From JAFGPL01 sp963781805 (GTDB lineage: Bacteria > Bacteroidota > Bacteroidia > Bacteroidales > UBA10428): 64,000 bases of DNA. Below the pieces are notes generated by a model, which was given only the letters and a program-made list of their open reading frames with translations, was not told where the DNA came from and did no database searches. Shown piece by piece: positions 7,401 to 14,904 of this stretch. The first letter of the stretch is position 1, and each line of letters begins with the position of its first letter. The translations under genes were made by a program, and so were the position numbers. The DNA lies in NCBI GenBank assembly GCA_963781805.1, contig CAWAHF010000004.1, positions 4,650,001-4,714,000 on the forward strand, read 5' to 3'.

Positions 7401-8717
7401 TTAAGTATTTAAAATATCTTTAAAATAGAGGGCTGTTCCAAGACCAATCAATTCTGCTGCAGGTCTGCAATCGGGCGCATGCAGTTTACCGGTGTTGTTT
7501 TTGGCTATCGCGGCACATCCACCGCCGCATGCCAGTTTTACAGAACAATTTTTACACATCTCAATGGATAAAATATCTCTATCTTCCCATTCTGATATTA
7601 CATCATTATTGAGTTCAACCTGTGGATAAAACATGCCCAATTCTTCTCCGGTTTTTCCAACAGTTGCTGTACAGGCGTATATTTTTCCGTTATAATCAAA
7701 CGCCCATTCTGTCTTAGTCCCGGGACATGAATCGAACAGGGGAGAGGGCAGACGACCCTCTTCAAACAAAAACTTTGAAACAGAAAATGCCGGCTGATAA
7801 AATCTTAAAATGTGGGGATGTTTTTGAATCAGCTGAAAGATATTTTCGTAGAGGGACAGCCTGGAAAAAAGTTTCTGGTTATTTGCCTGACAATGATGTA
7901 GTTCGTAATTTCTGCCAATCTGAGTTTTAAACAACGGATTTTCTGTCCACCCTTTTTCTATAGCATAGGTAGCAAGTTCGGGAAGGTCGTTAATATTATC
8001 CTTATCAATCACCATGCGGAGATTTACAGGTATTCCTTCCTCCATAGCCAGATCAATAGCATTAACAATCCGGTCAAATGTAGGATCGCCGTTTTTTAAG
8101 GGACGTCTTCTATTATGAAGTTCCTCAGTTCCATCCAATGTAACCTGAATCTCACGAATAGTTGCTGTTTTAAAAATCGGAATATAATCCGCAAGAAGAT
8201 AGCCGTTTGTCACCACTGCCAAATCGATGTTATAGTTAGCAGCTTTTTCTGTAAAATATGCTATAAGTTTTTTATGATTTTCGCCTGGTAACAAGGGTTC
8301 CCCGCCGAAGAGTGTAATATATTTTTTTCTGTTTTTAAAGCGGGTGCTTACATATGAAAAAAAGGCATCAATTAGTACGGTGGACAACCCTGTTATCTTA
8401 TTGGAATATTCATCCTGATAACAATATAAACAGCCAAAATTGCAGGAATAATTAGATACAAAAAACAGCTGAACCTCATCCGAATCCCTGTTTTCGATAA
8501 ATTCAAGATATTTCAGCCGGAACAATTTTTCTTCTTCCAGGGGATCTGTTAAGTACCCTTTTTCTGTATATTCATCCGGATCAATAAATTCACCTTTTGC
8601 TATCCCTTCGGCATCTTCGGCTGAAATAATGTCAGCATTACCGGTAAGAATATTCGCAAGAATGAATTTTTCTGTTCCGGTTATTTTCGATAAAATATTA
8701 TGTTTGGAGAAATACAT
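7401..8717 (-). CDS. Radical SAM/SPASM peptide maturase-like enzyme
   Basis: The 438-residue protein has the radical SAM cluster motif C92-x3-C96-x2-C99 (SCNFGCLYCYQ), a GGEPLL motif for SAM binding, and a C-terminal SPASM domain with many cysteines (FDSCPGTK, YACTATVG, MCKNCSVKLACGGGC, and the last Cys about residue 417) for auxiliary Fe-S clusters. The 90-residue N-terminal segment resembles the leader-binding part of RiPP maturases. A 31-residue Cys-containing peptide gene lies directly upstream, so post-translational modification of that peptide is the most likely role. The type of crosslink or ring is not predictable. An anaerobic SPASM protein acting on another substrate is the main alternative. 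Confidence 0.85.
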   Translation of the reverse strand: MYFSKHNILSKITGTEKFILANILTGNADIISAEDAEGIAKGEFIDPDEYTEKGYLTDPLEEEKLFRLKYLEFIENRDSDEVQLFFVSNYSCNFGCLYCYQDEYSNKITGLSTVLIDAFFSYVSTRFKNRKKYITLFGGEPLLPGENHKKLIAYFTEKAANYNIDLAVVTNGYLLADYIPIFKTATIREIQVTLDGTEELHNRRRPLKNGDPTFDRIVNAIDLAMEEGIPVNLRMVIDKDNINDLPELATYAIEKGWTENPLFKTQIGRNYELHHCQANNQKLFSRLSLYENIFQLIQKHPHILRFYQPAFSVSKFLFEEGRLPSPLFDSCPGTKTEWAFDYNGKIYACTATVGKTGEELGMFYPQVELNNDVISEWEDRDILSIEMCKNCSVKLACGGGCAAIAKNNTGKLHAPDCRPAAELIGLGTALYFKDILNT

Positions 8718-8738
8718 CTTCGTAAATAAAAGGGAAAA

Positions 8739-8764
8739 AAAGTGGGAAAAATCCCACCTTTTTT
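8739..8764 (-). promoter_or_regulatory. Hairpin between peptide gene and maturase gene (possible attenuator)
   Basis: On the minus strand GGTGGGAT and TCCCACTT form a G/C-rich stem with a short A/T loop, flanked by A and T runs, so it looks like an intrinsic terminator in either direction. It sits just after the peptide stop (8766) and before the maturase start (8717). Partial termination here would give excess peptide mRNA over maturase mRNA. Confidence 0.6.
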
Positions 8765-8765
8765 C

Positions 8766-8861
8766 TTAATCGTGGCAGCCGGCAACAATTTTTGACTGTT
8801 TTGCACAACATTGTGCCACTGCCTTTTTTGAATTTTCACTTTTTCTGATCAAACTTCTCAT
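8766..8861 (-). CDS. 31-residue Cys-rich peptide, putative RiPP precursor
   Basis: This small frame runs from ATG 8861..8859 to TAA 8768..8766 (31 residues). The N-terminal part is basic and polar (MRSLIRKSENSKK), like a short leader. The C-terminal part holds C18, C19 and C29 in the context AVAQCCAKQSK and VAGCHD. It starts 19 bases after the ArsM-like stop and ends just before a hairpin and the radical SAM/SPASM gene. Size, position, cysteine content and the attenuator-like hairpin all fit a maturase substrate. No family match is claimed. It resembles in outline the Cys-containing targets of SPASM maturases, including thio(seleno)oxazole-type systems, but this is inference. Confidence 0.6.
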   Translation of the reverse strand: MRSLIRKSENSKKAVAQCCAKQSKIVAGCHD

Positions 8862-8880
8862 GATATGATTTTAGATATAA

Positions 8881-9525
8881 TTAAGAACAACAACAAGAAT
8901 TAATTTTTTTGGCGGCTATGGTAAAACTGCTAACCCTTATTTTACCTTTGGGGTAGGGTGTACTTTCTTCCAGAATTTCTACCGATTTGAAACCTGCCCG
9001 ACTAAGTGTCGAAAGATATTCATCTTTTGTTACGGCGCCTGCCCAGCATTCGGAAACTGCTTCCGGATCATTTCTGTATTCAACCGGCACTTCAGTTTCA
9101 GAATAAATATCGCTTACCACAAATCTACCACCGGTTTTTAATATTCTGTATATCTCATTCCATACCTGCTGCTTGTTTTCAATATGATTGATGGTGCAGT
9201 TGGAAATAAGCAAATCAACTGAGTTATCAGGTAGTGGTAGTTCTTCGAGATTTGCCTTGGTAAATTTTACATGCCTGATATTTAGTTTTTGTGCCGTTCG
9301 GGTGGCTTTTTCAAGCATTCCTTCAGAAACATCGATGCCATATACAAAACCATCTTTACCGACTTCTTCCGCCATTTTCAATACATCATTTCCTCTTCCG
9401 CAACCCAAATCCACACATATCTCACCAGCATGGGGTTGTGAAAAATTAATGGCTCCACCGCATGAAAGGCAGCAACTATCTTCAGCCAGCAGATTATATC
9501 TTTTTTCGATTTCCAGGGTATTCAT
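8881..9525 (-). CDS. Arsenite methyltransferase-like SAM enzyme (ArsM family)
   Basis: The 214-residue class I methyltransferase has motif I VDLGCGRGND (38-47). Its cysteine pattern is ArsM-like: CCLSCGG at 18-24, SNCTINHI with C110, and SECWAGAV with C160. ArsM enzymes bind As(III) through such cysteines and methylate it with SAM. It is shorter than typical ArsM (about 260-380) and ends in an unusual SCCCS tail (C211-C213). It leads the cluster with the Cys-rich peptide, radical SAM enzyme and thioredoxin reductase fusion. It could detoxify arsenic using that thioredoxin system, or it could methylate the peptide or another thiolate; the sequence does not decide. Confidence 0.82.
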   Translation of the reverse strand: MNTLEIEKRYNLLAEDSCCLSCGGAINFSQPHAGEICVDLGCGRGNDVLKMAEEVGKDGFVYGIDVSEGMLEKATRTAQKLNIRHVKFTKANLEELPLPDNSVDLLISNCTINHIENKQQVWNEIYRILKTGGRFVVSDIYSETEVPVEYRNDPEAVSECWAGAVTKDEYLSTLSRAGFKSVEILEESTPYPKGKIRVSSFTIAAKKINSCCCS

Positions 9526-9541
9526 CTTTGAAAAATTTCCG

Positions 9542-9549
9542 CAAATATA
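9542..9549 (-). promoter_or_regulatory. -7 promoter element of the ArsM/peptide/radical SAM cluster
   Basis: On the minus strand TATATTTG matches TAnnTTTG and lies 16 bases upstream of the ArsM-like ATG (9525). The -33 element is not clear. Confidence 0.45.
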
Positions 9550-9559
9550 TATATAAATA

Positions 9560-10147
9560 TCTACATGTGTTAATATAAAATCTGATTTTTTCTAGTTTTA
9601 AAGTTAATGAATTGAAAGAGTACAATAAAGAATTTAATATTTTTTTATTGGAAAGAGTTTGTTTTATTTCAGGATCTATTTTAAATGAATTACCCGCTCT
9701 TTAGTGTCCACTTGTGCCTTTAATCTTCACTCTGCTTATAGGCGTATATTCGCTTCGCTTTCCCATAAACCTGTATGGGTTATGAAGCCACTTTACCAAG
9801 TTCCAACTCTGGTTATAAATGCAAGAAAATAATTTACATTTTTCCACCTAACCGATCTCCGGCTAAAAAATATTTTCTAATTTGCTGACTGAAAGATAAT
9901 CTAATTCTAAAGGCATTACCAATACGTTAAATAAATAGTTGGGTTTAGCTTTAACCCGGAAAATTAAAAGAATTTCCTCTGTCTCCAACAGAGACTAAGT
10001 TACTCCCTTCAGTCGTGAGATTGGCTGTGCCTTAGTTGGGATTAATCCCGCATTTTAATTTATAATTTGCAAAATTCATGAACCTTTAGCTCGGCGTAGC
10101 CAATAATGCGGGTTAATAGGTGTGTATGTTTGCATCAATAAAAAAAA
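9560..10147. other. Non-coding stretch with dispersed-repeat remnants
   Basis: About 590 bases lie between the ArsM cluster and the Spy-like gene. No convincing reading frame was found on either strand. The segment includes phrases such as TATTCGCTTCGCTTTCC and CATAAACCTGTATGGGTTATG, which look like decayed dispersed repeats similar in style to those at about 61.8 kb. Confidence 0.5.
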
Positions 10148-10178
10148 GGAGTACAAAAAAATGTACTCCTTATTAAAA
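10148..10178 (-). terminator. Terminator of the metal-stress operon
   Basis: GGAGTAC and GTACTCC form a perfect 7-bp stem around an A-rich loop. On the minus strand it is followed by a T-rich tract, just past the stop of the Spy-like gene. Confidence 0.65.
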
Positions 10179-10197
10179 AATCCACTTGGGAGATATA

Positions 10198-10653
10198 TCA
10201 TTTCCTATTTCCCGGACATCTGTTATGCATGCCCTGATGCATTCCCGGGTTACCTTTATGCGCATCGAAAACTACCCGTTGTTCTGGTGTAAGTAATGCA
10301 CGAACTTCCTGCCTATGGGCGGCTCTTTTTTTTGCCATTTCCGTTTTCATTTTCCCTATTTCGTCAATCTTTGCATCAATCTTACTGATGTCCGGATTGT
10401 CTTCGGTCTGAAGTTTATTGAGCTCCGCATTTTCAATCATCATATCATTTCTGAAATTATTCATTTCTTTCATATGCGCTGTTCTGAGTTCGCCAATCTT
10501 CTTTTCCTGTTCCGGAGTCAGATTGGGTATCTTTTCGCGCATTTGTCTGCCCGGTTGATCCCCTTGATTAAATCTGCCGTTTCCCGGACCCTGCTGTGCC
10601 ATCAAACCTGTGCTCATTAATGCAATCGCTGCAGCAAAAAGCACTTTTCTCAT
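10198..10653 (-). CDS. Spy/CpxP-like periplasmic protein (LTxxQ type)
   Basis: I chose the start at 10653 (MRKVLFAAAIALMSTGLMAQQ) because it gives a clean signal peptide; the longer frame from 10710 merely adds a non-signal extension that overlaps the previous gene. The mature protein has two Spy-type motifs, LTPEQEKKIGEL and LLTPEQRVVFDAHKG, separated by a charged helical region, and a Met/His-rich C-terminus (HQGMHNRCPGNRK). Spy/CpxP proteins are periplasmic chaperones or metal-stress sensors. It is the last gene of the sigma/anti-sigma operon and a likely target or feedback element of that system. Confidence 0.8.
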   Translation of the reverse strand: MRKVLFAAAIALMSTGLMAQQGPGNGRFNQGDQPGRQMREKIPNLTPEQEKKIGELRTAHMKEMNNFRNDMMIENAELNKLQTEDNPDISKIDAKIDEIGKMKTEMAKKRAAHRQEVRALLTPEQRVVFDAHKGNPGMHQGMHNRCPGNRK

Positions 10654-10706
10654 CGTTGCTATTCCTCTTTCCATTACTGTTAAATTTAAATTACACAATA
10701 TATATA

Positions 10707-11267
10707 TCAATTTGAATTATTCATATGTTGCATTCTTCTTCCCTGTCTCATATGTCCTCTGACAGGTGGAGGCATTCTTTCTTCACGTTCAAGCGTATTC
10801 ATAAAGAACTGATAGAGTTGTTCTCTTTGTTCCGGGCGACAAATATTTTTTATCTCCTCGTAGTAATTACTCATTTCTATATTTAATTGTGTGTGCAACT
10901 GACCTATTTCTTCTGATATCTGTTGAATTTTTTGTGGGTTGGAATTTGTTTTTTTCAACTCTTCAAATAGCTCCATCCGTTTCTTTCGAATAGTTAGGTC
11001 GATTTTTTGTGCTTTTTGGTGAAATGCGAATCTGGCATTTCGGAACTGGTCAAATTGTTTATCGTTCAGGTCAAGAATTTCTTTCATAAACATCCCTTCT
11101 CCATGCATCATTCTTCTTCCGTTTGCTGGCGTCTGGATATCGGTAGCTATCGTATTTTTCTGACTGCTTTTGTAATAAACTATTGAACTGATTGCTATTA
11201 TATTTATCAAAAGAAGGGAAATCAATATCCAGATTAGAATTTTGTTTTGCGAAAAAAAGGTTTTCAT
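10707..11267 (-). CDS. Membrane-anchored periplasmic metal-sensor-like protein (CnrX/Spy-like)
   Basis: The protein has 186 residues with one N-terminal transmembrane helix (ILIWILISLLLINIIAISSIVYY) and a periplasmic, mostly helical domain. The core (MFMKEILDLNDKQFDQFRNARFAFHQKAQKID and CRPEQREQLYQFF) is like the CnrX/ZraP heavy-metal resistance family. The tail is Met/His/Arg-rich (PPVRGHMRQGRRMQHM), suited to metal binding. It begins 2 bases after the anti-sigma stop and overlaps the leader region of the Spy-like gene. By analogy with CnrYXH it could sense periplasmic metal and control the anti-sigma factor; the metal is unknown. Confidence 0.7.
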   Translation of the reverse strand: MKTFFSQNKILIWILISLLLINIIAISSIVYYKSSQKNTIATDIQTPANGRRMMHGEGMFMKEILDLNDKQFDQFRNARFAFHQKAQKIDLTIRKKRMELFEELKKTNSNPQKIQQISEEIGQLHTQLNIEMSNYYEEIKNICRPEQREQLYQFFMNTLEREERMPPPVRGHMRQGRRMQHMNNSN

Positions 11268-11269
11268 CT

Positions 11270-11731
11270 CTATTCACTTTTAATGGATAATAACTCAGAA
11301 TTTACCAATTGATTTTGAACATCATACAAATAATACACTTCCGTCTGATAGTCAGAACTCAACGTTTTTTTATCGCTATATCCCTGCCCGATTCGTTTTC
11401 CGGCGTATACTCCCAAAAGTATTAGTACAACAGCCGCAGCAGTTTGGAATGCAATTTTCAGACTGAATATAAGCGGTCGCTTTTCGGAATCTGTAAGTTT
11501 ACCCTGAATACGTGTAAACATGAAAGGATCGGGACTTACTGATTTTTCTTCCGAAATAAAGGAAAATGTTTCTCTGAGCTTTTCAACAAATTGCCTGCAA
11601 TGTTCGCAAACCCGGATGTGATCTTCAAGTACTTTTTGCGATTTCAGATCTAATTTTCCTTCTAGGTATTCGAAATATAAATTATGTCTGTTACAGCATT
11701 TCATCAGTTGGTTATTTAATTTATTTGACAA
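11270..11731 (-). CDS. Zinc-finger anti-sigma factor
   Basis: The 153-residue protein starts with a putative anti-sigma zinc-finger domain: NLYFEYLEGKLDLKSQ, then a H-x3-C-x2-C core (DHIRVCEHCRQFVEKL). A single transmembrane helix follows near residues 90-110 (IAFQTAAAVVLILLGVYAG), with a short periplasmic tail. This is the usual architecture of membrane-anchored ZAS anti-sigma factors that hold an ECF sigma factor inactive. It lies 23 bases downstream of the sigma gene and directly upstream of the metal-sensor-like gene, so it likely transmits that periplasmic signal. Confidence 0.85.
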   Translation of the reverse strand: MSNKLNNQLMKCCNRHNLYFEYLEGKLDLKSQKVLEDHIRVCEHCRQFVEKLRETFSFISEEKSVSPDPFMFTRIQGKLTDSEKRPLIFSLKIAFQTAAAVVLILLGVYAGKRIGQGYSDKKTLSSDYQTEVYYLYDVQNQLVNSELLSIKSE

Positions 11732-11754
11732 CTTTTTGTTAAAAAACTTGCGTT

Positions 11755-12327
11755 TTATAACAAATTTTTTTGATACAGGGTATACAGCTTTTTCTGAAGA
11801 TTCACTTTTGCCCTGTGAATCAATGACTCAACTGCAGCTTTTGAAATATCCATGATGTCAGAAATTTCCTGGTAAGAGAGATCTTCATATTTACTCATTA
11901 CAAATGCAATGCGCTGGTTTTTCTGAAGCGAATCAATGGCCTTTTTGATGAGGATTTTACGCTGATTTACTTCCACGAGAGCGTCGGGGGTCTCAGACAT
12001 TGTATTTATCTCATTGCTGATAACCTTTTCCGAAGAAGAATAATCTTCGGATGTAGTTAATCTTGTCCTGTTTTTTCGCAGATAATTCAATGACTTATTA
12101 ACAGCTATGCGATACAGCCAGGTTGATATATTCGAATCTTCTCTGAAATTCCTGACTGACCGAAACACTTCAATGAAGATTTCCTGAACCAAATCTCTGG
12201 CATCTTCCCGGTTATGGACAAAGCCCATACACAACCTCAGCAAGTGAGTTTGTTTCTGTTCAACAAATTCACGAAATGCTTTCTCGTCGCCGTTTTTTAA
12301 ACTTTTAATTAATTCCCTTTCGGTCAT
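11755..12327 (-). CDS. ECF RNA polymerase sigma factor
   Basis: The start at 12327 (MTERELIKSLKNGDEKAF) is preferred over 12366 because it begins exactly at the conserved sigma-70 region 2 edge. About 190 residues contain region 2 (HNREDARDLVQEIFIEVFRSV, then ISTWLYRIAVNKSLNYLRKNR) and region 4 HTH (LSYQEISDIMDISKAAVESLIHRAK). It should direct RNA polymerase to envelope or metal-stress promoters. It is the first gene of a four-gene unit with the anti-sigma, the CnrX-like and the Spy-like proteins. Confidence 0.9.
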   Translation of the reverse strand: MTERELIKSLKNGDEKAFREFVEQKQTHLLRLCMGFVHNREDARDLVQEIFIEVFRSVRNFREDSNISTWLYRIAVNKSLNYLRKNRTRLTTSEDYSSSEKVISNEINTMSETPDALVEVNQRKILIKKAIDSLQKNQRIAFVMSKYEDLSYQEISDIMDISKAAVESLIHRAKVNLQKKLYTLYQKNLL

Positions 12328-12455
12328 CAGCAAAGAATAATAAATACTATTTAGACACCACAACATATCAAAACTTGTGGAGTGCGTCTCATTCTTTTAA
12401 AAAAAAACAAAGAAAGTCGGTAAACCGGGTGTTACCAACTTAAGAATAAAGGTAA

Positions 12456-13679
12456 TTAAAAAGATAGGCTAAATCTCATTGTACCGGTCAATGCATTGTC
12501 GATTCCTTTTGTGGCTCCGGGGTGAATAATATATTGTAAGTCTGGTTGTATGAAATAGTTATTTCCGATAAAAAATTGATAGGTAAATTCAAGAGCAGTC
12601 TCTGCGCTGAGCGATTCCGGATAAATATTTTTAAAATCTTTGCCTACTTTCATAAATGCTACACCACATCCCATATTGTCGTGTATGCGCCGTCTGAAAG
12701 GAGTGTGCGTATTTAACCCAAAACCTATGTAGGAGGAAACCAGATTGCGGCTGGCAGGGGCAAATCCAAGCTGCAAAAAAACATTTACTCCGTTATCGAA
12801 ATATCCCGATGGTTCCAGGATTCTTTTATCCACAATACCGTAGATACCGTAATTTCCTTTAATATGTGCGGTTGTATCGGTAAGACTATTGAATTCGTCA
12901 GAATGATAGTAAGCGCCTAGTTTAAAATTGTCGCCATTTGCGTCAAAGTTATTATACTCATATTCACCTATGTAAAGTAAGCCTTCGCCTTTCTGGTGTT
13001 CAAAATTCAGGTTGTACCTATTGCTTGAGATATCTTCGGGATCTCCGTCGTATATGGCGGTTTTGAAATTGCTCTTTTCTCCTGTAGCATATTCCATAAA
13101 GATGCCCAGCGCTCCAATGGGAAATATTCCAACCGGGACATTCAGCGATATACTGGGCATAATGCCAAAAGAACTGTTAATAAACAAACCGCCATATTCC
13201 GAAACACATAAGTTGCTGTTCATATCCTGTTGGCCCATCGTCAGGGTAAATGGACCAAAAGACTGTTGGAAATAAAACTCAAAAAACCCGGTATGATCTC
13301 CGGCTTCGATATTGGAAAATACCTGGTAGTCGCCTGTGTAGGAAGCAGAGGGAGTGGCGCCATGAATATTCTGGCCGTGCAATAAAAACATTCCCCCTTT
13401 CCAAAGGCCGCATTTTTCAGTATTCAGGATAAGAACTGCATCCTCCAGCCCCATGTATTGAAACGCCGGTTGAGGATTAACTCCGCCTGAAAAAATTCTG
13501 TTAAAATCACCGGTTACGGATGTTTCAAAAGTAATGGCAGATTCATTGGAATCTTGTCCATATAATTCGGGAAGTAATTCAAATGCAATGAAAAGACAGA
13601 AGTATATAAAATGTTGATTTCTTAAAAAAAATAAATGTACCATTTTACCTGATTTAGGAGAAGTGCTGCATTTATTCAA
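12456..13679 (-). CDS. OprB-like carbohydrate-selective porin
   Basis: The protein has 407 residues with a signal peptide inside the first 45 residues (FIYFCLFIAFELLPELYGQ). The rest is rich in alternating aromatic beta strands typical of OprB porins: FETSVTGDFNRIFSGGV, GLEDAVLILNTEKCGLW, GQQDMNSNLCVSEYGGLFINSSFG, FKTAIYDGDPED, and a C-terminal strand ending in phenylalanine (GTMRFSLSF), required for outer-membrane insertion. It likely allows sugar or small-solute diffusion across the outer membrane. It stands alone on the minus strand after the sigma operon, with no associated sugar genes. Confidence 0.8.
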   Translation of the reverse strand: MNKCSTSPKSGKMVHLFFLRNQHFIYFCLFIAFELLPELYGQDSNESAITFETSVTGDFNRIFSGGVNPQPAFQYMGLEDAVLILNTEKCGLWKGGMFLLHGQNIHGATPSASYTGDYQVFSNIEAGDHTGFFEFYFQQSFGPFTLTMGQQDMNSNLCVSEYGGLFINSSFGIMPSISLNVPVGIFPIGALGIFMEYATGEKSNFKTAIYDGDPEDISSNRYNLNFEHQKGEGLLYIGEYEYNNFDANGDNFKLGAYYHSDEFNSLTDTTAHIKGNYGIYGIVDKRILEPSGYFDNGVNVFLQLGFAPASRNLVSSYIGFGLNTHTPFRRRIHDNMGCGVAFMKVGKDFKNIYPESLSAETALEFTYQFFIGNNYFIQPDLQYIIHPGATKGIDNALTGTMRFSLSF

Positions 13680-13763
13680 TATAACATTAAAAATATTTAA
13701 GGGAACATTTCTTCTGCAATATAAATTTTATTTAACAGGATTGCTATCTTTTTTTAAGACAAT

Positions 13764-14009
13764 TTAAAAAAATGTATTTGGCAGTATCTGCTTATTTCCT
13801 GTTGCCATTTTATCAAAGTAAAAATTAATTGGCGACCAGTCAATTTTTTGTAAAAATTTTTGATTTCGGTTTGACAATTTTAGAAAACTAAGGTGTTTCA
13901 GCTCTGAATGTGCGATATTATTTATTTTGATGATTCTTGCCTGGTGCATCGCAATTTTTTTATTTTGTCCAACACTACCGCTTGTTTCTACATATGCTAT
14001 TCTATACAT
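13764..14009 (-). CDS. Small hypothetical protein, uncertain
   Basis: An 81-residue frame is the only one in the gap between the porin and CheW genes. It is basic, without signal peptide or membrane helix, and contains MHQARIIKINN and HLSFLKLSNRNQKF. I recognise no family. Composition is not strongly gene-like, and it may be a chance frame. Confidence 0.25.
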   Translation of the reverse strand: MYRIAYVETSGSVGQNKKIAMHQARIIKINNIAHSELKHLSFLKLSNRNQKFLQKIDWSPINFYFDKMATGNKQILPNTFF

Positions 14010-14077
14010 TTTTTTGAATTAATATTATTTTAATAGGCATAGTAAGTTTAATTTAAAGGTTTTCAGTGAATTTTTGA

Positions 14078-14596
14078 TTAACCCACTGATTCCACCTCGC
14101 CCTTATATTTATTAGATGTTGTGGTAAGCTTAGTTATCTCGTCGCCTGTCAATAGTTTTTCCAGGTCAAGGATCAAAATAAATCCGTCGTCGTTCACGGC
14201 AACTCCTTCAATAAATTCAGCTCTGTAATTATCCCCAATGGCAGGAGGGGGTTTAATATCTTTCTCTTGAATCTCAATGACCTCGCTTACTTCATCCACC
14301 ATCGTTCCGATAATTAATTCATTTGCGGGTAAAATTAGTTCTAGCACCAGGATACAGGTTTTCGAAGTAAGTTCAATACCAGGCAATTCGAATTTTTTTC
14401 GGGTATCGATAACCGGTATTACAGCTCCCCGCAGATTGATAACACCCAGTATATAATCCGGCGCTTTTGGTACTTTGGTTATTTTCTGCATTTCCAGTAT
14501 ATGCAGCACATTGGCGGTATTCAGAGCATATACTTCATTTTCCAGTCTGAAAGTCAGATACGAATTAATTTCAAAATCAAGGTTATCCGCTGACAT
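14078..14596 (-). CDS. cheW: CheW-like chemotaxis coupling protein
   Basis: The 172-residue CheW domain has the signatures YLTFRLENEVYALNTANVLHILE, TKVPKAPDYILGVINLRGAVIPVIDTRKKFEL, and GTMVDEVSEVIEI. CheW normally links methyl-accepting chemoreceptors to the CheA kinase. No cheA, receptor or response regulator is next to it, so it may couple to a remote system. The length is typical (about 150-175). The C-terminal tail (TSNKYKGEVESVG) is disordered-looking. Confidence 0.92.
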   Translation of the reverse strand: MSADNLDFEINSYLTFRLENEVYALNTANVLHILEMQKITKVPKAPDYILGVINLRGAVIPVIDTRKKFELPGIELTSKTCILVLELILPANELIIGTMVDEVSEVIEIQEKDIKPPPAIGDNYRAEFIEGVAVNDDGFILILDLEKLLTGDEITKLTTTSNKYKGEVESVG

Positions 14597-14904
14597 AAAT
14601 CGTTAATTTTAAGAGGTTAATAATGAATTCATAAAGATTATCTATAAAATTAATTAAGCCATTCATTCCGTTCAATGAAAATATGATGAGATAGCTTATC
14701 GGATTTCTATGATTTTAATCATTTCCCTGTAGAAAATTTGTCCGGGTAAATAGTGTTTATACTGTTGAAATTAAACGAATTAGAAAATAATTCCCTGAAT
14801 CGGGTAAAAAAAATCAAGATAGACAGAGGGTATTTTTAAAACTAAGCATCTTAGGATCGAATGCGAAAAGAATCATTTCAATATAATAAAATAATTTAAC
14901 GATT

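Noticed and set aside
9560..10147. Possible small RNA or riboswitch in the gap
   Set aside because: No conserved riboswitch core or strong multi-stem structure could be recognised by eye.
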